Assembly (NCBI GenBank): GCA_910584595.1 | Contig: CAJUBQ010000020.1 | Coordinates: forward strand, 1 to 62,369 | Direction: 5' to 3' | Length of the DNA: 62,369 nt | DNA from: an uncultured Eubacterium sp. | GTDB taxonomy: Bacteria; Bacillota; Clostridia; Lachnospirales; Lachnospiraceae | Part shown: piece after piece, positions 9,877 through 18,246 of the stretch | Numbering within the stretch: the stretch's first letter is position 1 | Layout: every line of letters starts with the position of its first letter | Translations under genes and position numbers: made by a program | The notes under the pieces: generated by a model | Database searches by the model: none | The model's input: only the letters and a program-made list of their open reading frames with translations | What the model was told of the DNA's origin: nothing

Positions 9877-10512
9877 TTAAAAATTTCGGTGTTTTACCTT
9901 ACCGCTTTCCATCATAATTACGTGATCCGTTTTATCAAAGCTTTGTATCTCATGGTCAACAATTACAATTGTTCTTTCATCATTGCGCAATTCATAAATA
10001 AATTTTTCCCTTATTTCTTTATCTAAACCGGAAAATGGTTCATCCAAGAGAAGTATATCAGCATTACATAACATAACGATCAGAATTGATAATTTTCTTT
10101 TCATACCTTTTGAATACTCATCCACATCTCGAATTAAATCGTCAAAAATTCCAAGCAGAGACGCATAATATTTTAATTTATTAAAATCAAGCTCCTGCTC
10201 TTTTAAACTCATAAAAAAATAAATATTATCCAGTCCGGTCATTCTTGTATCCAGGCATTCGTATTCTAATAAAACAGCCATACGTTTTGTACTGTAAATG
10301 ATCTGGCCGGAATCTATCTCTAATAATCCGGCTAAAATTCTTACAACTGTACTTTTTCCACTCCCATTTTTTCCAATAATCCAATTCAGACAGTTGCCAA
10401 ATATGGAAAAACTTACCTCTTTTATCATGCACTTACTATCTATAGACTTATTCAACTCTATGCACCGAATAATTTCTGCTTTATGATCTTTGGAACCTGT
10501 GTTTTGAACCAT
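9877..10512 (-). CDS. ABC transporter ATP-binding protein
   Basis: 211-residue ATPase that would energise the adjacent membrane protein. Walker A is GKNGSGKST, the signature is YSKGMKRKLSI (a degenerate LSGGQ with a Gly-Met typical of drug/peptide exporters), Walker B is ILLLDEPFSGLD, and the switch region is IVIVDHEI. The protein is short for the family but contains all core motifs. A good promoter (10595-10623) precedes it. First gene of an AT-rich three-gene exporter set whose last gene is a pseudogene; the substrate is unknown. Confidence 0.85.
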   Translation of the reverse strand: MVQNTGSKDHKAEIIRCIELNKSIDSKCMIKEVSFSIFGNCLNWIIGKNGSGKSTVVRILAGLLEIDSGQIIYSTKRMAVLLEYECLDTRMTGLDNIYFFMSLKEQELDFNKLKYYASLLGIFDDLIRDVDEYSKGMKRKLSILIVMLCNADILLLDEPFSGLDKEIREKFIYELRNDERTIVIVDHEIQSFDKTDHVIMMESGKVKHRNF

Positions 10513-10594
10513 TCACACTCTTCTCCTTTCTCAGCGCTTTTAACAATTCCTCTCAAAACGCAATTGCCGCAGAAAAATCTGTTTTCACAATTAA

Positions 10595-10623
10595 AATATA
10601 CCACAATTTTCATTTATTATCAA
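10595..10623 (-). promoter_or_regulatory. Promoter of the ABC exporter genes
   Basis: TTGATA, 17 bp, TATATT on the minus strand, in an AT-rich context about 80 bp before the ATPase gene. Both hexamers match 5 of 6 consensus bases. Confidence 0.6.
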
Positions 10624-10672
10624 TCTATATTTTAGAAAGCGCCTTTTTATGACATAAAATGATCTGTATCAG

Positions 10673-10713
10673 AAAATCCCCTTGCATCAAACCTTCGTTC
10701 CATGCAAGAGGAT
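10673..10713 (-). terminator. Intrinsic terminator of the folate operon
   Basis: 12-bp stem with one mismatch (ATCCCCTTGCAT at 10676-10687 with its partner at 10702-10713), then a short T-run on the minus strand. It lies 38 bp after the last gene of the leftward operon (10752). Confidence 0.75.
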
Positions 10714-10751
10714 CTGTCTAATTTCTCTATGTTATTGTCAGATGCCATCAT

Positions 10752-11570
10752 CTATCGAATTCTCTTTTGCAAATTTTTCTTTTGCAAATTATTCCCATAA
10801 GACAAAAATATCCACATCAAAACCAAACTAATCACCGCTGCACCATGCTGCCGGATACCGGTCTGGTTCAAAAAATCCAGCCAGTCTGTCTCTTCCCAGA
10901 GAACCGATACAAGATTTGCTGCCATATGCGCAGCAATGGCCGTAAATAAGCTTCCTGTTTTAGATACAATATGTGCCAGCAACAGTCCAAGCACAAACGC
11001 ATACACAAACTGCACCAGATTAAAATGCATTGCCCCAAACAGCAAAGCAGACCATACGGCCGCTTTTGTCTCACTGGCGCTTTCCCGCAGTCTTTGGTAA
11101 ACAAACCCCCGGTATACAAGCTCCTCCACAAACGGCCCAAGGATACACAAAGCTACGATTTCCAACAACAAATCCTGTTTATAAAAATTCTGAGCCACTC
11201 TCCAATAATCCGAAGAAAACTTCCTGACAACAGACATCAAAATCGAAAACAGATAATTGTTCACAACCCCGCACATTACGACAGCGACCACATAACAAAA
11301 CGAAGCCGGATAGCGATAAATTCCCTTTTTCCGGCTTCTGATCTTAAGATGAGTCCGAACCGCATACCAGCCAAAAAATAACAGGCTGACAAACACAGAC
11401 ATTGCCTGCAGCAAAATCCTTGAATCTGAAAATCCAAGAAAGACAAAAAACACGTGCGCCGCATTTAGAATCACCATATAAAACAGCGCAGGCGCCGCAG
11501 CATATAACAGTTCCTGCCACGTAAGCTTTTTTGCCGCATTGCCTGCTCTGTTGTTATAACCAGTCATCAT
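10752..11570 (-). CDS. CPBP-family intramembrane metalloprotease
   Basis: 272-residue polytopic membrane protein of the CPBP/CAAX protease (Abi) family, intramembrane glutamate-type proteases. The active-site motifs are visible: EELVYRG at about 149-155 (the EExxxR box), His182 in FGAMHF, and the third motif HMAAN at 215-219. About seven membrane segments. In Gram-positive bacteria such proteins often act in bacteriocin immunity or membrane-protein processing, but the substrate here is unknown. Its first 17 bases overlap the end of the folB-folK gene. It is the last gene of the operon, with a terminator after it. Confidence 0.88.
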   Translation of the reverse strand: MMTGYNNRAGNAAKKLTWQELLYAAAPALFYMVILNAAHVFFVFLGFSDSRILLQAMSVFVSLLFFGWYAVRTHLKIRSRKKGIYRYPASFCYVVAVVMCGVVNNYLFSILMSVVRKFSSDYWRVAQNFYKQDLLLEIVALCILGPFVEELVYRGFVYQRLRESASETKAAVWSALLFGAMHFNLVQFVYAFVLGLLLAHIVSKTGSLFTAIAAHMAANLVSVLWEETDWLDFLNQTGIRQHGAAVISLVLMWIFLSYGNNLQKKNLQKRIR

Positions 11571-12384
11571 CTTTCACCAGCTGGTCGAAAAGCTGCTGTA
11601 CCGTTTTATGCAATACCGGATGCTGATACCAGGGCGCAATTTCACAAAGCGGTTCCAACACAAAGCTGCGGTTATGCATATCGGCATGAGGAATCGTAAG
11701 CTGCGGCGTATTCACGGTTATGTGATCGTAAAATAAAATATCCAAATCCAAAGTACGCGGGCCCCAATGAATTTCTCTTGTCCTGTTTGCATTCCCTTCT
11801 ATTCTATGCAGCGCTTCTAAAAGCTGCTGCGGATTTAAAACCGTCTCTATGCGTACGACGCAGTTTAAAAATTTATCCTGTGGCACATCTCCGTAAGGCT
11901 CTGTCTCTATCACCTTCGACTGCTCACATACTTTACAGGAATCCAATGCATCCAGCTCCTTGATTGCCTGCTGCAGATATGCCTGCCTGTCACCAAGATT
12001 GGATCCGAGCGAAAGATAAACATTATGGCGCGTCCGGTCTACGGATACACAGACATTTTTAATCGGAAGTCCAATCGGCGCCCACGGTTTTTTCACTTTG
12101 ATCCGAACCTTTTTCATTTGTCTGTATTTTAGCAAAAGCTCTTCTGCCAAATGCTCTGCCGCTGCTTCAATCAGTTTAAATGTATGAGACTGCATATAAT
12201 TCGTGACAAAATGACAGATCGTTCCATAGTCAATCGTATACTGCAGATCATCCGTCTGTCCGGCCCTGGACAAGTCCAAATCAATATAGACGGATACTAA
12301 AAACTGTTGTCCTAAAATGTTTTCTTCCATGTAAACGCCATGTTTTGCGTAGATACTTAAATCCTGAATAATAATCTGATCCAT
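11554..12384 (-). CDS. folK: Dihydroneopterin aldolase / HPPK fusion (FolB-FolK)
   Basis: Two consecutive folate-synthesis enzymes in one chain. Residues 1-118 are dihydroneopterin aldolase (FolB): HGVYMEENILGQQF matches the HGxxxxEx-x-GQxF active-site region, and KKPWAPI holds the family's conserved Lys. Residues 119-276 are 6-hydroxymethyl-dihydropterin pyrophosphokinase (FolK): SLGSNLGDR and WGPRTLDLDIL, whose Asp residues bind Mg-ATP. The fused enzyme makes 6-hydroxymethyl-dihydropterin and then its diphosphate, the substrate of FolP encoded 62 bp upstream. Such fusions are known in Clostridia. Confidence 0.96.
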   Translation of the reverse strand: MDQIIIQDLSIYAKHGVYMEENILGQQFLVSVYIDLDLSRAGQTDDLQYTIDYGTICHFVTNYMQSHTFKLIEAAAEHLAEELLLKYRQMKKVRIKVKKPWAPIGLPIKNVCVSVDRTRHNVYLSLGSNLGDRQAYLQQAIKELDALDSCKVCEQSKVIETEPYGDVPQDKFLNCVVRIETVLNPQQLLEALHRIEGNANRTREIHWGPRTLDLDILFYDHITVNTPQLTIPHADMHNRSFVLEPLCEIAPWYQHPVLHKTVQQLFDQLVKDDDWL

Positions 12385-12446
12385 AAGTCTCTCTCCCTCG
12401 TATTTCTAAAATTTCTTCCAACTTTTTCCTAAAGTCAAACGATAAG

Positions 12447-13259
12447 CTAATACAAAATTGCCTCAGCCATGCGCACCGCACGCACATTTTCTTTCACATC
12501 ATGCACCCGCACAAACGAACATTGCTTCATCACTGCAAATACAGTCGTAACAAGCGTTCCTTCCAATCGGCTCGCAACCGGCAAATCCAAAGTCAGTCCG
12601 ATGACAGATTTGCGCGAAGCTCCTAAAAGAATTGGAAAGCCAAGTTGTCTGCATTGTTCCAGACATCGAAGCGCTTCCAGATTATTTTCATAACTTTTCG
12701 CAAATCCAACACCTGGATCCAATAGGATTCGATCTTCTTTGATTCCTGCATTTTTTGCTATCTGCACAGTTTCCCGCAAATCCATCAGTAGATCTTCCAT
12801 AAAATTCTCGTAGGGATGCTCCTGTATCTGACTGCGGTTATGCATCAGACAGCAGGCCACACCGGCATCTGCAATCACTCCCGCAAGGCGGGCATCGTAT
12901 TTTAATCCCCAGATATCATTGACCAGGTCAGCCCCCGCTGCAATTGCCGCTTTTGCAACCGTACTTTTATACGTGTCAATGGAAATCGGGATATCAAAAT
13001 GCTGCCTGATTTTTTCAATGACAGGTATCACACGCTCGATTTCTTCTTCGGCTAAGACCGGCTCATAGCCCGGCCTTGTAGATTCTCCGCCTATATCAAT
13101 GATATCGGCCCCTTCCTGAATCATCTGCTCCGTGTGCTTTAACGCTGCATCCTGTCTGTTCCATTTGCCGCCGTCCGAAAAAGAATCCGGCGTAACGTTT
13201 AAAATTCCCATAATGTATGTTTTGTGTTCCAAATGAAATTCTTTTGTTCCTATTTTCAT
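12447..13259 (-). CDS. folP: Dihydropteroate synthase
   Basis: Condenses 6-hydroxymethyl-dihydropterin diphosphate with p-aminobenzoate to give dihydropteroate; the target of sulfonamides. The 270 residues form a TIM barrel with the hallmark motifs GILNVTPDSFSDGG near the N-terminus, IIDIGGESTRPG, and the C-terminal GASRKSVIG and VRVHDV. Its start overlaps the end of folE by 4 bp, indicating translational coupling. Confidence 0.98.
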   Translation of the reverse strand: MKIGTKEFHLEHKTYIMGILNVTPDSFSDGGKWNRQDAALKHTEQMIQEGADIIDIGGESTRPGYEPVLAEEEIERVIPVIEKIRQHFDIPISIDTYKSTVAKAAIAAGADLVNDIWGLKYDARLAGVIADAGVACCLMHNRSQIQEHPYENFMEDLLMDLRETVQIAKNAGIKEDRILLDPGVGFAKSYENNLEALRCLEQCRQLGFPILLGASRKSVIGLTLDLPVASRLEGTLVTTVFAVMKQCSFVRVHDVKENVRAVRMAEAILY

Positions 13260-13822
13260 ATATTCATCCTGTTCATCATCTGAAAAAAACGATTCTGTAA
13301 AGAATCATCTTGTTGAAATACCCCTCTTGCCGCATAGGTCACTGTCTTACTGCCCGGTTTTTTGATCCCCCGCATCGTCATGCACATATGTTCGGCTTCT
13401 ACCATTACCATCACACCCGACGGCTCTAAATGCTGCATCACCGCATCCGCAATCTGCGCCGTCATACGCTCCTGCAGCTGGAGCCTGCGGGCAAATATTT
13501 CCACCGTACGGGCCAGTTTGCTAAGACCTGCAACTTTGCCATTTGGAATATATGCCACATGCGCTTTTCCATAAAATGGCAGCAGATGATGCTCACACGT
13601 AGAATAAAACATAATATCCTTCTCAAGCACCATATCTGTATGCTGCGTATGAAATGTTTTAGCCAGCGGCTCACCGGCGTTTTGCGTCATTCCTGCAAAA
13701 ATCTCCTGATACATCCTTGCAATCCGCTGAGGCGTCTCTATCAGCCCTTCCCTTGCAGGGTCTTCCCCGATTCCCTCCAGCAGCAGCCGGACTCCTTGTA
13801 TAATTTTATCTTCATCCATCAT
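13256..13822 (-). CDS. folE: GTP cyclohydrolase I
   Basis: First enzyme of folate synthesis: GTP to 7,8-dihydroneopterin triphosphate. 188 residues, normal size. Zinc and substrate ligands are in FYSTCEHHLLPFYGK (Cys and two His) and HMCMTMRGIKKPG (second Cys), and VAYIPNGKVAGLSKLAR is also diagnostic. It overlaps the 3' end of folC by 11 bp and folP by 4 bp, placing it firmly inside the operon. Confidence 0.98.
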   Translation of the reverse strand: MMDEDKIIQGVRLLLEGIGEDPAREGLIETPQRIARMYQEIFAGMTQNAGEPLAKTFHTQHTDMVLEKDIMFYSTCEHHLLPFYGKAHVAYIPNGKVAGLSKLARTVEIFARRLQLQERMTAQIADAVMQHLEPSGVMVMVEAEHMCMTMRGIKKPGSKTVTYAARGVFQQDDSLQNRFFQMMNRMNI

Positions 13823-15131
13823 TTCTGCCTGCTTTCTTAGTCTTTTTCCATCCTGCTTTTAACTCGCCCAAATAAGAAAACGATCCAAATGCCAGCACGA
13901 CTCCTGTCCTGCCGGCTGCTTTCGCCGCCAACTCTGCCGCCTGCATGATATCCGGCACAAAAGTAACAGAAGAATGCATTTTTTTTGCCGTCTGCGCAAG
14001 CTTTTTTCCGTCTAATGCCCTTTCATGGCGCGGCGTTACCGTAAATACCTGTGCCGCATACGGAAGCATGATCTGCAGCAGCTTTTCGTATTCTTTATCT
14101 GCAAACACACCAATCATATAAACGACTCTGCGGCCTGCAAAACAGCGGATGACCGTTTCCTGCAAACTGCGTGCAGCGCCTTCATTATGTGCGCCATCGA
14201 TGTAAAAATCCGGCCTGTCTGAAATCTTTTCAAAACGTCCCGGCAGACGCACATGCAAAAGCCCTTCCAGCACAGCTTCCCGGGTAATCCGCATGTTCTG
14301 CTCTTTCAAAAGGCGGATCACTTCCAGCACACAAGACAGATTTTCTTTCTGACATGCGCCAGACAGGGCAAGCGTTCCGCAAAGACAGCTGTCAATCCAA
14401 CCGGTATCTGCTTCAAATCTGCTTTTTTCACCATCAAAGGAAAAACTGCGGATACACGAATTGTCTGCGATACGAAGCTCACTTCCAATTTCCGCCGCTG
14501 CTTTTTTTAATACGGCTGTCACTTCCGGCGGCTGTTCCGATGATACACAGGGACATCCCGGTTTCATAATACCAGCCTTTGCGGCTGCGATTTCTTCTAA
14601 TGTCTGTCCAAGAAGCGCCATATGATCCCTGCTAATCGAAGATAACACACTGCACAACGGATGCGAAATCAGATTTGTCGCATCCATAGCGCCTCCAAGC
14701 CCGGTTTCCAGAAGCGCCAGATCGCAATCCTCCCTTTTAAAAAAGCAAAAAGCGATTGCTGTCTCCACCTCAAAAACTGTTGGATGCGGCAACCCCTCTT
14801 TCTGCATATCCACACATGCTGCCTGCACCTTCTGTACAAGCTCTGTAAATACTTCCTTTGAGATATATTTCCCGTTAACTCTCATGATTTCTTCCGGTTC
14901 AAATACTGCTGGAGACGCATACACACCTGTCCGGTATCCGGCTGCCTGCAGGATGCTTGCAAGCATCGCACATATCGACCCTTTGCCATTCGTCCCCGCG
15001 ACATGAATGACCGTCAGCTGATCCTGCACATCCCCCAAACGTGCCATCAGGCTGCGGATACTCTCAAGGCCGTATACGCTCCCATATGCGCTGATTTCTT
15101 TTAAAAATGCTCTTGCCTGCCTGTCGTCCAT
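13812..15131 (-). CDS. folC: Folylpolyglutamate synthase / dihydrofolate synthase
   Basis: Mur-ligase-family enzyme that adds glutamate to dihydropteroate and then to folates, using ATP. The P-loop is VAGTNGKGS, followed by the family signatures LLETGLGGAMDATN and SSISRDHMALLG, and a C-terminal domain with the FYIDGAHNEGA box. I choose the ATG at 15131 because GGGAGGAG lies 6-7 bases upstream. An upstream in-frame ATG (15161) would lie inside gpsA and has no ribosome binding site. The start is only a few bases after the gpsA stop. Length about 439 aa. Confidence 0.96.
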   Translation of the reverse strand: MDDRQARAFLKEISAYGSVYGLESIRSLMARLGDVQDQLTVIHVAGTNGKGSICAMLASILQAAGYRTGVYASPAVFEPEEIMRVNGKYISKEVFTELVQKVQAACVDMQKEGLPHPTVFEVETAIAFCFFKREDCDLALLETGLGGAMDATNLISHPLCSVLSSISRDHMALLGQTLEEIAAAKAGIMKPGCPCVSSEQPPEVTAVLKKAAAEIGSELRIADNSCIRSFSFDGEKSRFEADTGWIDSCLCGTLALSGACQKENLSCVLEVIRLLKEQNMRITREAVLEGLLHVRLPGRFEKISDRPDFYIDGAHNEGAARSLQETVIRCFAGRRVVYMIGVFADKEYEKLLQIMLPYAAQVFTVTPRHERALDGKKLAQTAKKMHSSVTFVPDIMQAAELAAKAAGRTGVVLAFGSFSYLGELKAGWKKTKKAGRNDG

Positions 15132-15135
15132 ATGC

Positions 15136-16149
15136 TTACTCCTCCCAGGCAAGTTCGTCATGTTCCACTTTTTTATCCCTGGTCATCAATTCGTATACTG
15201 CATCCTTTACCGGCTTATTTTCAAACAATGCCGCATTGACCTGTCCGATAATCGGCAGATCCACACCATATTTTTGCGCCAGGCCCATGGCTGCCTTTGC
15301 AGAATAAACGCCCTCTACGACCATCTTTACTTCATCCATCGCCTGCTGCATACTGTATCCTTTACCCATCAGTATCCCGGCCCTTCGGTTGCGGCTGTGC
15401 ATACTTGCACATGTTACAATCAAATCTCCAATACCGGTCAGCCCGCTTAACGTTTCGTATTTCGCTCCCATTGCAAGTCCCAGGCGCCCAATCTCATTGA
15501 TTCCCCTTGTAATAAGCGCAGCTTTGGTGTTATCTCCATATCCAAGGCCATCTGCCATTCCTGCCGCCAGCGCAATTACATTTTTTAAGGAAGCTCCAAT
15601 TTCCATGCCCAGCACATCCGGACTCGTATAGACGCGAAACGCCTCATTCATAAAATAATGCTGTACACGTTCCGCTGTATCTCTTCTTTTTGCACCGGCT
15701 ACAAGCGCAGACGGCATTCCACGCCCGACTTCCTCCGCATGGGACGGCCCGCACAAAACAGCAGGAACTGACTGTGGAATTTCCTGTTTGATAATCTGCG
15801 ACAGCGTCATCAGTGTATCTTCCTCGATTCCCTTTGCCACACTTACAATCAGCTGGCCGTCTGATACATACTGTGCCATACGTCCGGCTGTCTGTCTCGT
15901 ATACATAGACGGAACGGCCAGTACAAGCGCATCCATGCCAACTACTGCCTCCTGCAGCTGTACGGTATAACGGATGTTATCTGCCAGCTGAATGCCAGGC
16001 AGCTTTTCTTTATGCTCATGATGCTCTTGAAGCATCTGAATTTCCGTTTCTATTGCAGACCAGATCACAACGTCATGCCCATTCTTTTCCAATACAACTG
16101 CCAGCGCCGTTCCCCAGCTTCCTGCACCTATAATTCCTAATTTCGCCAT
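15136..16149 (-). CDS. gpsA: NAD(P)-dependent glycerol-3-phosphate dehydrogenase
   Basis: Reduces dihydroxyacetone phosphate to sn-glycerol-3-phosphate for phospholipid synthesis. The Rossmann motif is at the N-terminus (LGIIGAGSWGTALA), followed by SVAKGIE and the C-terminal domain with LKNVIALAAGMADGLGYGDNTKAAL. The start at 16149 has AGAAGGAAA close upstream; the longer in-frame ATG at 16197 lacks a site and would add a non-conserved leader. Its product is the substrate of PlsY, encoded next upstream. Confidence 0.97.
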   Translation of the reverse strand: MAKLGIIGAGSWGTALAVVLEKNGHDVVIWSAIETEIQMLQEHHEHKEKLPGIQLADNIRYTVQLQEAVVGMDALVLAVPSMYTRQTAGRMAQYVSDGQLIVSVAKGIEEDTLMTLSQIIKQEIPQSVPAVLCGPSHAEEVGRGMPSALVAGAKRRDTAERVQHYFMNEAFRVYTSPDVLGMEIGASLKNVIALAAGMADGLGYGDNTKAALITRGINEIGRLGLAMGAKYETLSGLTGIGDLIVTCASMHSRNRRAGILMGKGYSMQQAMDEVKMVVEGVYSAKAAMGLAQKYGVDLPIIGQVNAALFENKPVKDAVYELMTRDKKVEHDELAWEE

Positions 16150-16255
16150 TAATTTCCTTCTTTCTGAATCGTTCCTTTTATTTTCGATTTGATTCAAATG
16201 ATGATTTCCTTCTGATTTGATTTCCTTCTCATTTTTAGTCTTCTGCGGCAGATGT

Positions 16256-16912
16256 TTATGATTTTCTTTGCTCTTCCTGTACGAAAACTTTATTTTCCGT
16301 ACCGCTTAACAGCCGCTTAATATTGGACTGATGGCGGATTACCCCAAGCAGACATACCAGTCCGACAACAATATATATTTCTGTCAAAGCCCATTGCGGC
16401 GCACCCAATACCCCGCTGTTCCCAAACAAAACTGTCTGTACAAAAAATCCCAGGCAGACCAGCAGAGAACCAACCGAAACATACTTTTTCACAAAAATAC
16501 TGAGTGTAAACAACACCAGGCACACCGGAACCGCCCACGGACAAAACGCCAGCATCATACCGGCAGTCGTTGCAATTCCTTTGCCGCCTTTCAGCTTTAA
16601 ATGAATGGGAAAATTATGGCCAAGAACCGCTCCAAGCCCCGCATAAGCTTCCAGTATTTTAATTCCGCCGACATATTGGTTATGAAAGAGCAGCCACACA
16701 AGCAGTACTGCAAACACCCCTTTGAAACCATCGCCTAAAAACACTATCACACCCGCTTTTTTCCCAAGCGTACGAAACGTATTGGTCGTCCCGATATTGC
16801 CGCTGCCCATGCTGCGGATATCTACGTGCATATGCTTTGCATAAAAATAACCGGTTGTAAACAATCCGAACAGGTAACCAATAAAAAGAGAAAGAATACG
16901 TGCTATCATCAT
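16256..16912 (-). CDS. plsY: Glycerol-3-phosphate acyltransferase PlsY
   Basis: Membrane acyltransferase that moves the acyl group from acyl-phosphate to glycerol-3-phosphate, the first step of phosphatidic acid synthesis in Gram-positive bacteria. Five or more membrane segments, with the three conserved loops visible: SMGSGNIGTTNTFR, GHNFPIHLKLKGGKGIAT and the C-terminal IRHQSNIKRLLSGTE. 218 residues, typical. Its ATG overlaps the der stop by 4 bp. It precedes gpsA by about 105 bp; the pairing with gpsA is a common arrangement. Confidence 0.97.
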   Translation of the reverse strand: MMIARILSLFIGYLFGLFTTGYFYAKHMHVDIRSMGSGNIGTTNTFRTLGKKAGVIVFLGDGFKGVFAVLLVWLLFHNQYVGGIKILEAYAGLGAVLGHNFPIHLKLKGGKGIATTAGMMLAFCPWAVPVCLVLFTLSIFVKKYVSVGSLLVCLGFFVQTVLFGNSGVLGAPQWALTEIYIVVGLVCLLGVIRHQSNIKRLLSGTENKVFVQEEQRKS

Positions 16913-18237
16913 TTTCCGCCCTCCTTCCGCTCACGGATCAAAAACTTAAGCGCCGTTCCGCGAAATCCAAATGCATCCCGAATCCTGTTTTCCAAATATC
17001 TCGTATAAGAAAAATGCATCAGCTCTTTATCGTTTACAAATATTACAAATGTCGGCGGTTTTACCGATACCTGGGTAATATAATACAGCTTTAAACGCTT
17101 TCCTTTATCATACGGCGGCTGCTGGAGCGCGACTGCTTCTGTCATAATCTCATTCAACACACCCGTCGCTACACGCATACTGTTATTTTGTATGACAAGA
17201 TCGATCATCGAAAATAATTTATGCAGACGCTGCCCGGTTTTCGCAGAAATAAACAGAATTTCCGCATATGCCATAAAGCTGAGCACCTGGCGGATTCTTT
17301 CTGTCTGACGATAAATCGTTTTATCATCCTTTTCCACAAGATCCCACTTATTCACCGCAATAATGACGCCTTTTCCTCTCTCATGTGCAATTCCTGCAAT
17401 TTTCGCGTCCTGCTCCGTCACGCCTTCCACGCCGTCGATCATAAGAATTACCACGTCTGCGCGTTCCACTGCCGTAACCGCACGAATAATGCTGTAACGT
17501 TCAATCTCTTCTTTAATTTTACTTTTACGCCGGATACCTGCCGTATCGATAAATACATATTCCTGCCCGTGATACGTTACCTCCGTATCGATCGCATCCC
17601 GTGTCGTTCCCGCAATATCAGATACAATGACGCGATCTTTGCCGCACAGCTTATTTACAAGCGAGGACTTCCCCGTATTTGGCTTTCCTACAATGGCAAT
17701 CTTTGGACGTTCATCTTCCTTTTCTTCCTGGCCGTTTGCAGAAAAATGCTGAACCGTCTCATCCAGCAGTTCTCCTAATCCAAGTCTTGAAGCCGCTGAA
17801 ATCGGCACAGGTTCTCCAAGCCCCAGATTATAAAACTCATACACGTCCATCATAAATTTATCGAAATTATCAACTTTGTTAACCGCTAAAATTACCGGTT
17901 TATGAGAACGGCGAAGCATATCAGCCACTTTTGCGTCCGCGTCCACAAGTCCCTGGCGTACATCCGTAATCATAATGATTACATCTGCGGTATCGATTGC
18001 AATCTGCGCCTGCTCCCGCATCTGTGACAAAATAATATCTTTGCTGTCCGGCTCTATCCCTCCGGTATCAATCATTGTAAAATCATGAGTCGTCCACGAT
18101 ATATCTGCATAAATACGATCTCTGGTAACCCCCGGCGTATCTTTTACGATCGAAATCCGGGAACCGGCCAGCGCATTAAACAAGGTAGACTTCCCAACAT
18201 TCGGACGTCCTACGATAGCTACAATTGGTTTGCTCAT
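16909..18237 (-). CDS. der: Ribosome-assembly GTPase Der (EngA)
   Basis: Double-domain GTPase needed for maturation of the large ribosomal subunit. Two full G domains in tandem: GRPNVGKS, DTPG and NKVD in the first, GKPNTGKS, DTAG and NKWD in the second, then a KH-like C-terminal domain ending in basic residues (KFLIRERKEGGK). 442 residues. It follows the DUF512 gene after 9 bp and overlaps plsY. Confidence 0.98.
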   Translation of the reverse strand: MSKPIVAIVGRPNVGKSTLFNALAGSRISIVKDTPGVTRDRIYADISWTTHDFTMIDTGGIEPDSKDIILSQMREQAQIAIDTADVIIMITDVRQGLVDADAKVADMLRRSHKPVILAVNKVDNFDKFMMDVYEFYNLGLGEPVPISAASRLGLGELLDETVQHFSANGQEEKEDERPKIAIVGKPNTGKSSLVNKLCGKDRVIVSDIAGTTRDAIDTEVTYHGQEYVFIDTAGIRRKSKIKEEIERYSIIRAVTAVERADVVILMIDGVEGVTEQDAKIAGIAHERGKGVIIAVNKWDLVEKDDKTIYRQTERIRQVLSFMAYAEILFISAKTGQRLHKLFSMIDLVIQNNSMRVATGVLNEIMTEAVALQQPPYDKGKRLKLYYITQVSVKPPTFVIFVNDKELMHFSYTRYLENRIRDAFGFRGTALKFLIRERKEGGK

Positions 18238-18246
18238 TTTTATCTC

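Noticed and set aside
17221..17778. 185-codon plus-strand frame opposite der
   Set aside because: Fully antisense to the conserved Der GTPase, and its composition reflects the complementary strand.
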